Positions 60,527 to 64,000 of a stretch of 64,000 nucleotides of DNA are shown in pieces. The first letter of the stretch is position 1; each line of letters opens with the position of its first letter. This stretch comes from JAUYQR01 sp031415015 (GTDB taxonomy: Bacteria > Pseudomonadota > Alphaproteobacteria > Rhodobacterales > Rhodobacteraceae), in contig JANOQT010000052.1 in the NCBI GenBank assembly GCA_031415015.1, positions 1 through 64,000 of the forward strand, read 5' to 3'. The translations under genes and the position numbers were made by a program. Under the pieces are notes generated by a model that saw nothing but the letters and a program-made list of their open reading frames with translations, made no database searches and was not told where the DNA came from.

Positions 60527-61195
60527 TCACGCGTGCGGCAGCAAACGCGCCGCCAAATCCGGCAGGTCGTCGAAATGATCCAGCAGCGCTTCCGGGCTGA
60601 ACCGCGCCACGCCCGCCCCCTCTGGCCCAAAGGTGACCAGCACCACCGGCACGCCCACTGCCAGCCCGGTCTTGCGGTCCGTCTCGGTATCGCCCACCAG
60701 CATCGACCGCGCCACCACGCCGCCCGCCTGCGTGACCGCCGCCAGGTAGGGCGCAGCGTCGGGCTTTCGCGTCGGCAGCGTGTCCGCCCCGATCATCGCC
60801 CCGAACGCGTCGCGGATGCCCAGCCGCCGCAACAATTCCTCTGCCAGCGCTTCCGGCTTGTTGGTACAGATCGACACCGCAATGCCTTGTGATTTCAGGA
60901 TTTCCACTGCCGCCATCGCCCCGGGATACAACCGCGTATGCACATCAATCGCCTCGCGGTAGGCGTCCAGCAGCACCGGGTAGCCCGCATCGACATCCGC
61001 CTCGGTCCACGCCCGCCCGGTCCGCTCATACCCCAGACGCAGCATCGCCCGCCCCCCATGAAACGCCGTCAACGTGTCCGCTTCCCCCAACAGGTCGCCG
61101 TGCCCTGCATCCCGGAACACCGCATTCGCCGCTGCCAGCAAATCCGCCGAGGTATCCGCCAAAGTTCCGTCCAGATCAAAGACAACACAACGCAT
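60527..61195 (-). CDS. HAD-family phosphatase, phosphoglycolate phosphatase-like
   Basis: A 222-residue haloacid dehalogenase-type phosphatase. Motif I FDLDGTLADTSADL with the nucleophile Asp, motif II ICTNKP, motif III KPDAAPYL and motif IV VGDTETDRKTG are all complete, with a helical cap domain between I and II. Gph-like proteins remove 2-phosphoglycolate; other phosphate esters are possible. ATG 61195 sits right before the motif I strand. First gene of the minus-strand unit ending at 56690; divergent from glmU. Confidence 0.85.
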   Translation of the reverse strand: MRCVVFDLDGTLADTSADLLAAANAVFRDAGHGDLLGEADTLTAFHGGRAMLRLGYERTGRAWTEADVDAGYPVLLDAYREAIDVHTRLYPGAMAAVEILKSQGIAVSICTNKPEALAEELLRRLGIRDAFGAMIGADTLPTRKPDAAPYLAAVTQAGGVVARSMLVGDTETDRKTGLAVGVPVVLVTFGPEGAGVARFSPEALLDHFDDLPDLAARLLPHA

Positions 61196-61288
61196 TTGCG
61201 GCAATCCTGTAATGGCACGTGAGGTCTGGCCCCTTGCCACCCCGCGCCATGGGGGTAAAACGGGCGCAAAGATAAAGGAAGGGGCAGA

Positions 61289-62653
61289 ATGCAGGTTTCA
61301 GTGCCAGTCTCGGTCATAGTGCTGGCAGCGGGTCAGGGCACGCGGATGAATTCCGACCTGCCGAAGGTGCTGCATCCCCTCGCAGCCGCGCCGCTTCTTC
61401 ACCATGCACTGACCACCGCCCGCAGCCTTGATCCCTCGCGTATTGTCGTGGTCACCGGCCACGGGTCCGAGGCGGTGACCAACGCCGCACTTGCCTTTGA
61501 CGAAGCGGTCGATGCCGTTCTGCAAGACCCCCAGCTTGGCACCGCCCATGCCGTGGCCCAGGCCGCGCCCCTCCTTGCCGAAACGGCGGGCAATGCGATC
61601 GTCCTTTACGCCGACACCCCATTCATCCACGAAGACACCCTGCGCGCCATGCTGGACGCGCGCGCCCGCCACGCCGTCGTCGTCCTCGGCTTCCACGCTG
61701 CCGATCCGGGCCGCTACGGACGCCTGATCACCGACGGCGACAGCCTGCTGAAAATCACCGAATGGAAAGACGCCGCAGAAACCGAGCGTGCGATCACCCT
61801 TTGCAATTCCGGCGTTATCTGTGCAGACGCCAAAACCCTGTTCTCCCTCATCGCCGAAGTTGGCAACCAGAACGCTGCTGCGGAGTTCTACCTCACCGAC
61901 ATCGTCGAACTGGCCCGCAACCGCGGTCTCACCGCCGGGGTGGTCCTCTGCGACGAATCCGAAACCCTAGGCATCAACACCCGCGCGCAACTGGCGGATG
62001 CGGAACGCGCCTTCCAGACTCGCGCCCGCGCCGACGCGCTGGACAATGGCGTCACCCTCACCGCCCCCGAAACCGTGTTCTTCGCGCTGGACACCCACAT
62101 CGGCCGTGACGCCACCATCGGCCCGAACGTCATCTTCGGCCCCGGCGTCACTGTGGAATCCGGCGCCGAAATCAAGGCCTTCTGCCATCTCGAAGGCTGC
62201 CACATCTCGCGCGGGGCATCGGTCGGCCCCTTCGCCCGCCTCCGCCCCGGTGCGGAACTTGCCGAGGATGTCCACGTCGGCAACTTCGTGGAAATCAAGA
62301 ACGCCATCCTCGACGAGGGCGTCAAAGTCGGCCATCTCAGCTATATTGGCGACGCGGATGTGGGCGAGTTCACCAACATCGGCGCAGGCACCGTCACCTG
62401 CAATTACGACGGCGTGATGAAACACCGCACCCGCATCGGCAAACGGGTGTTCATCGGTTCCGACACGATGCTGGTGGCCCCGGTCACCGTGGGCGACGGT
62501 GCGCTGACCGGCTCCGGGTCCGTCATCACCGAAGACGTGCCCGCCGAGGCCATCGCAATCGGCCGCGCCCGTCAGGTCACCAAACCCGGCCTCGCCACCA
62601 AATTGTTCGATAAGTTAAAGGCCATCAAGGCCACCAAGCAAAAAGGCTCATAA
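61289..62653 (+). CDS. glmU: Bifunctional UDP-GlcNAc pyrophosphorylase / glucosamine-1-phosphate acetyltransferase
   Basis: A 454-residue enzyme making UDP-N-acetylglucosamine for cell wall and LPS. N-terminal nucleotidyltransferase: LAAGQGTRMNSDLPKVLHPL, QLGTAHAVAQA, YADTPFI. C-terminal left-handed beta-helix acetyltransferase from ~250: hexapeptide repeats, EIKNAILDEGVKVGHLSYIGDADVG and GTVTCNYDGVMKHRTRIG with the catalytic His. AAGGAAGGGG precedes the ATG. Two bases separate it from glmS, the enzyme two steps earlier. Confidence 0.96.
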   Translation: MQVSVPVSVIVLAAGQGTRMNSDLPKVLHPLAAAPLLHHALTTARSLDPSRIVVVTGHGSEAVTNAALAFDEAVDAVLQDPQLGTAHAVAQAAPLLAETAGNAIVLYADTPFIHEDTLRAMLDARARHAVVVLGFHAADPGRYGRLITDGDSLLKITEWKDAAETERAITLCNSGVICADAKTLFSLIAEVGNQNAAAEFYLTDIVELARNRGLTAGVVLCDESETLGINTRAQLADAERAFQTRARADALDNGVTLTAPETVFFALDTHIGRDATIGPNVIFGPGVTVESGAEIKAFCHLEGCHISRGASVGPFARLRPGAELAEDVHVGNFVEIKNAILDEGVKVGHLSYIGDADVGEFTNIGAGTVTCNYDGVMKHRTRIGKRVFIGSDTMLVAPVTVGDGALTGSGSVITEDVPAEAIAIGRARQVTKPGLATKLFDKLKAIKATKQKGS

Positions 62654-62655
62654 AA

Positions 62656-64000
62656 ATGTGCGGTATTGTCGGAGTCCTGGGCAACCATGAAGCGGCCCCC
62701 CTTTTGGTCGAAGCCCTGAAACGCCTCGAATATCGCGGCTACGATTCTGCCGGGATCGCCACAGTCCACAACGGCCACCTTGACCGCCGCCGCGCCGTGG
62801 GCAAGCTGGTCAACCTCTCCGACCTCCTGGTCCACAACCCCCTCGCCGGCAAGGCCGGGATCGGCCACACCCGCTGGGCCACCCACGGAGCCGCAACCGT
62901 CCTGAACGCCCACCCGCACAAGGCGGGGGCCGTCGCCGTCGTCCACAACGGCATCATTGAGAACTTCCGCGACCTGCGCTCCGAACTGACCGCCGCAGGC
63001 CTCGCCTTCGAGTCGGAGACCGACACCGAAACCGTCGCCCTCCTGACCAAACTCCACATGGATCAGGGCCTTACCCCGGTCGAGGCCGCCCGCGCCACTC
63101 TCAAACGCCTGCAGGGTGCCTTCGCGCTGTGCTTCCTATTCGACGGCGAAGAAGACCTGATGATCGCCGCCCGCAAAGGCTCCCCCCTCGCCATCGGGCA
63201 CGGGGTGGGCGAGATGTTCGTGGGCTCCGACGCCATCGCCCTCGCGCCCATGACCGACCGCATCACCTATCTGGAGGAGGGCGACTGGGCCGTCGTCACC
63301 CGCGCAGGTGCGCAAATTTTCGATGCCGCAGGCCGTCTCGCCAACCGGTCTGAAACCCGCATCCAGATCGACAGCACCCGCGTTGAAAAGGCCGGATACA
63401 AACATTTCATGGCAAAGGAGATCGCCGAACAGCCCGTCGTCATCGCTGACGCGCTCAAGGCCTACACCACCCCCGAAGGCACGCTCCGCCTGCCGCACGC
63501 CGTCGATTTCACCGGTGTAGATCGGATCACCCTGGTCGCCTGCGGCACCGCCTCCTACGCCTGCCACGTTGCAAAATACTGGTTCGAACAGATCGCGGGG
63601 CTGCCCGCTGACATCGACATCGCCAGCGAATTCCGTTACCGCGAACCGCCCCTGTCGCCCGCCTCCTGGGCGCTGTTCGTCAGCCAGTCCGGAGAGACCG
63701 CCGACACCCTCGCCGCCTTGCGCTACGCAAAGGACAAGGTCGCCAAGGTCGTCTCCGTCGTCAACGTCCCCACCTCATCCATCGCCCGCGAAAGCGACCT
63801 CGCCCTGCCGATCATGGCCGGGATCGAGGTGGGCGTTGCCTCAACCAAAGCCTTCACCTGCCAGTTGACCACCCTCGCCCTGCTCGCCCTGAAAGCCGCT
63901 CTCGACCGGGGCCGCCTGACGCCCGAAACGCTCGCCCGACACCTCGCCGCCCTCCGCGCCCTGCCGGGTTTGATGAGCCACACCCTGACCCTTTCCCCCC
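62656..64000 (+). CDS. glmS: Glutamine-fructose-6-phosphate aminotransferase (cut by window edge)
   Basis: The frame is open from ATG 62656 to the right edge (about 448 of ~600 residues). The N-terminal glutaminase starts with the nucleophile Cys (MCGIVGVLGNHEAAP), then GHTRWATHG and VVHNGIIENF. The first SIS domain of the isomerase part is present (LVACGTASYACHVAKYW, VSQSGETADTLAALR, AGIEVGVASTKAF). It converts fructose-6-phosphate and glutamine to glucosamine-6-phosphate, the entry to amino-sugar synthesis. Co-transcribed with glmU; a start only two bases after the glmU stop suggests coupling. Confidence 0.95.
   Translation, partial: MCGIVGVLGNHEAAPLLVEALKRLEYRGYDSAGIATVHNGHLDRRRAVGKLVNLSDLLVHNPLAGKAGIGHTRWATHGAATVLNAHPHKAGAVAVVHNGIIENFRDLRSELTAAGLAFESETDTETVALLTKLHMDQGLTPVEAARATLKRLQGAFALCFLFDGEEDLMIAARKGSPLAIGHGVGEMFVGSDAIALAPMTDRITYLEEGDWAVVTRAGAQIFDAAGRLANRSETRIQIDSTRVEKAGYKHFMAKEIAEQPVVIADALKAYTTPEGTLRLPHAVDFTGVDRITLVACGTASYACHVAKYWFEQIAGLPADIDIASEFRYREPPLSPASWALFVSQSGETADTLAALRYAKDKVAKVVSVVNVPTSSIARESDLALPIMAGIEVGVASTKAFTCQLTTLALLALKAALDRGRLTPETLARHLAALRALPGLMSHTLTLSP

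Overview
The window is chromosomal DNA of a Rhodobacteraceae-type alphaproteobacterium. The evidence is high G+C, a mitochondrial-type nuo (complex I) operon with a C-terminally extended NuoE and many small extra genes, the nuoN-birA-coaX-rnj arrangement, and the surE-pcm-nlpD and tatABC clusters. No rRNA, tRNA, CRISPR array, prophage or replication origin was seen.

Bases 1-7700 are a gene graveyard. An IS5-type transposase is cut by the left edge and an IS481-type transposase end lies at 422-613. Beside them are the frameshifted, deleted remains of one minus-strand catabolic operon, in transcription order: class III aminotransferase, two CrtI-like FAD oxidoreductases, a GcvT-like aminomethyltransferase, two Rieske oxygenase alpha subunits and an amidohydrolase. 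The old start/stop overlaps survive, so the operon was once translationally coupled. A TetR/BetI-type regulator without its DNA-binding part follows.

Bases 7740-14234 hold a myo-inositol catabolic unit: an RpiR-type regulator, iolC fused to a DUF2090 domain, iolD, iolE and iolB. The palindrome TGGAA-N6-TTCCA lies in the regulator's promoter and again ahead of iolC. A polar amino acid ABC transporter (14231-17329, minus) converges on iolB. Bases 17464-30896 carry housekeeping genes: surE, pcm, an NlpD-like lipoprotein, a CorC-type protein, tatABC with a DUF815 ATPase, a small HTH regulator, an orphan ABC ATPase, an SDR protein without its catalytic Tyr/Lys, a SnoaL-like protein, prfC and a DEAD-box helicase whose ribosome-binding site is buried in a hairpin.

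Bases 30951-55734 are one long minus-strand run: nuoA, (opposite-strand gene), nuoB, C, D, E, F, G, H, I, J, K, L, M, N, then birA, coaX and RNase J. Thirteen extra reading frames sit between core nuo genes, mostly with stop/start overlaps. Two are very short frames of 57 aa (nuoC/nuoD) and 52 aa (nuoD/nuoE). Two are membrane-anchored proteins sharing a helix-hairpin-helix-like domain with the NuoE C-terminus. Several are visibly lower in G+C than the core genes. This accessory layer of complex I is the most promising undescribed system here.

Bases 56057-64000 hold a small secreted protein, a repeat-rich spacer, a five-gene minus-strand unit (gph-like phosphatase, MFS exporter, DegT aminotransferase, thermonuclease, metallo-beta-lactamase hydrolase) and glmU-glmS for UDP-GlcNAc synthesis, with glmS cut by the right edge.
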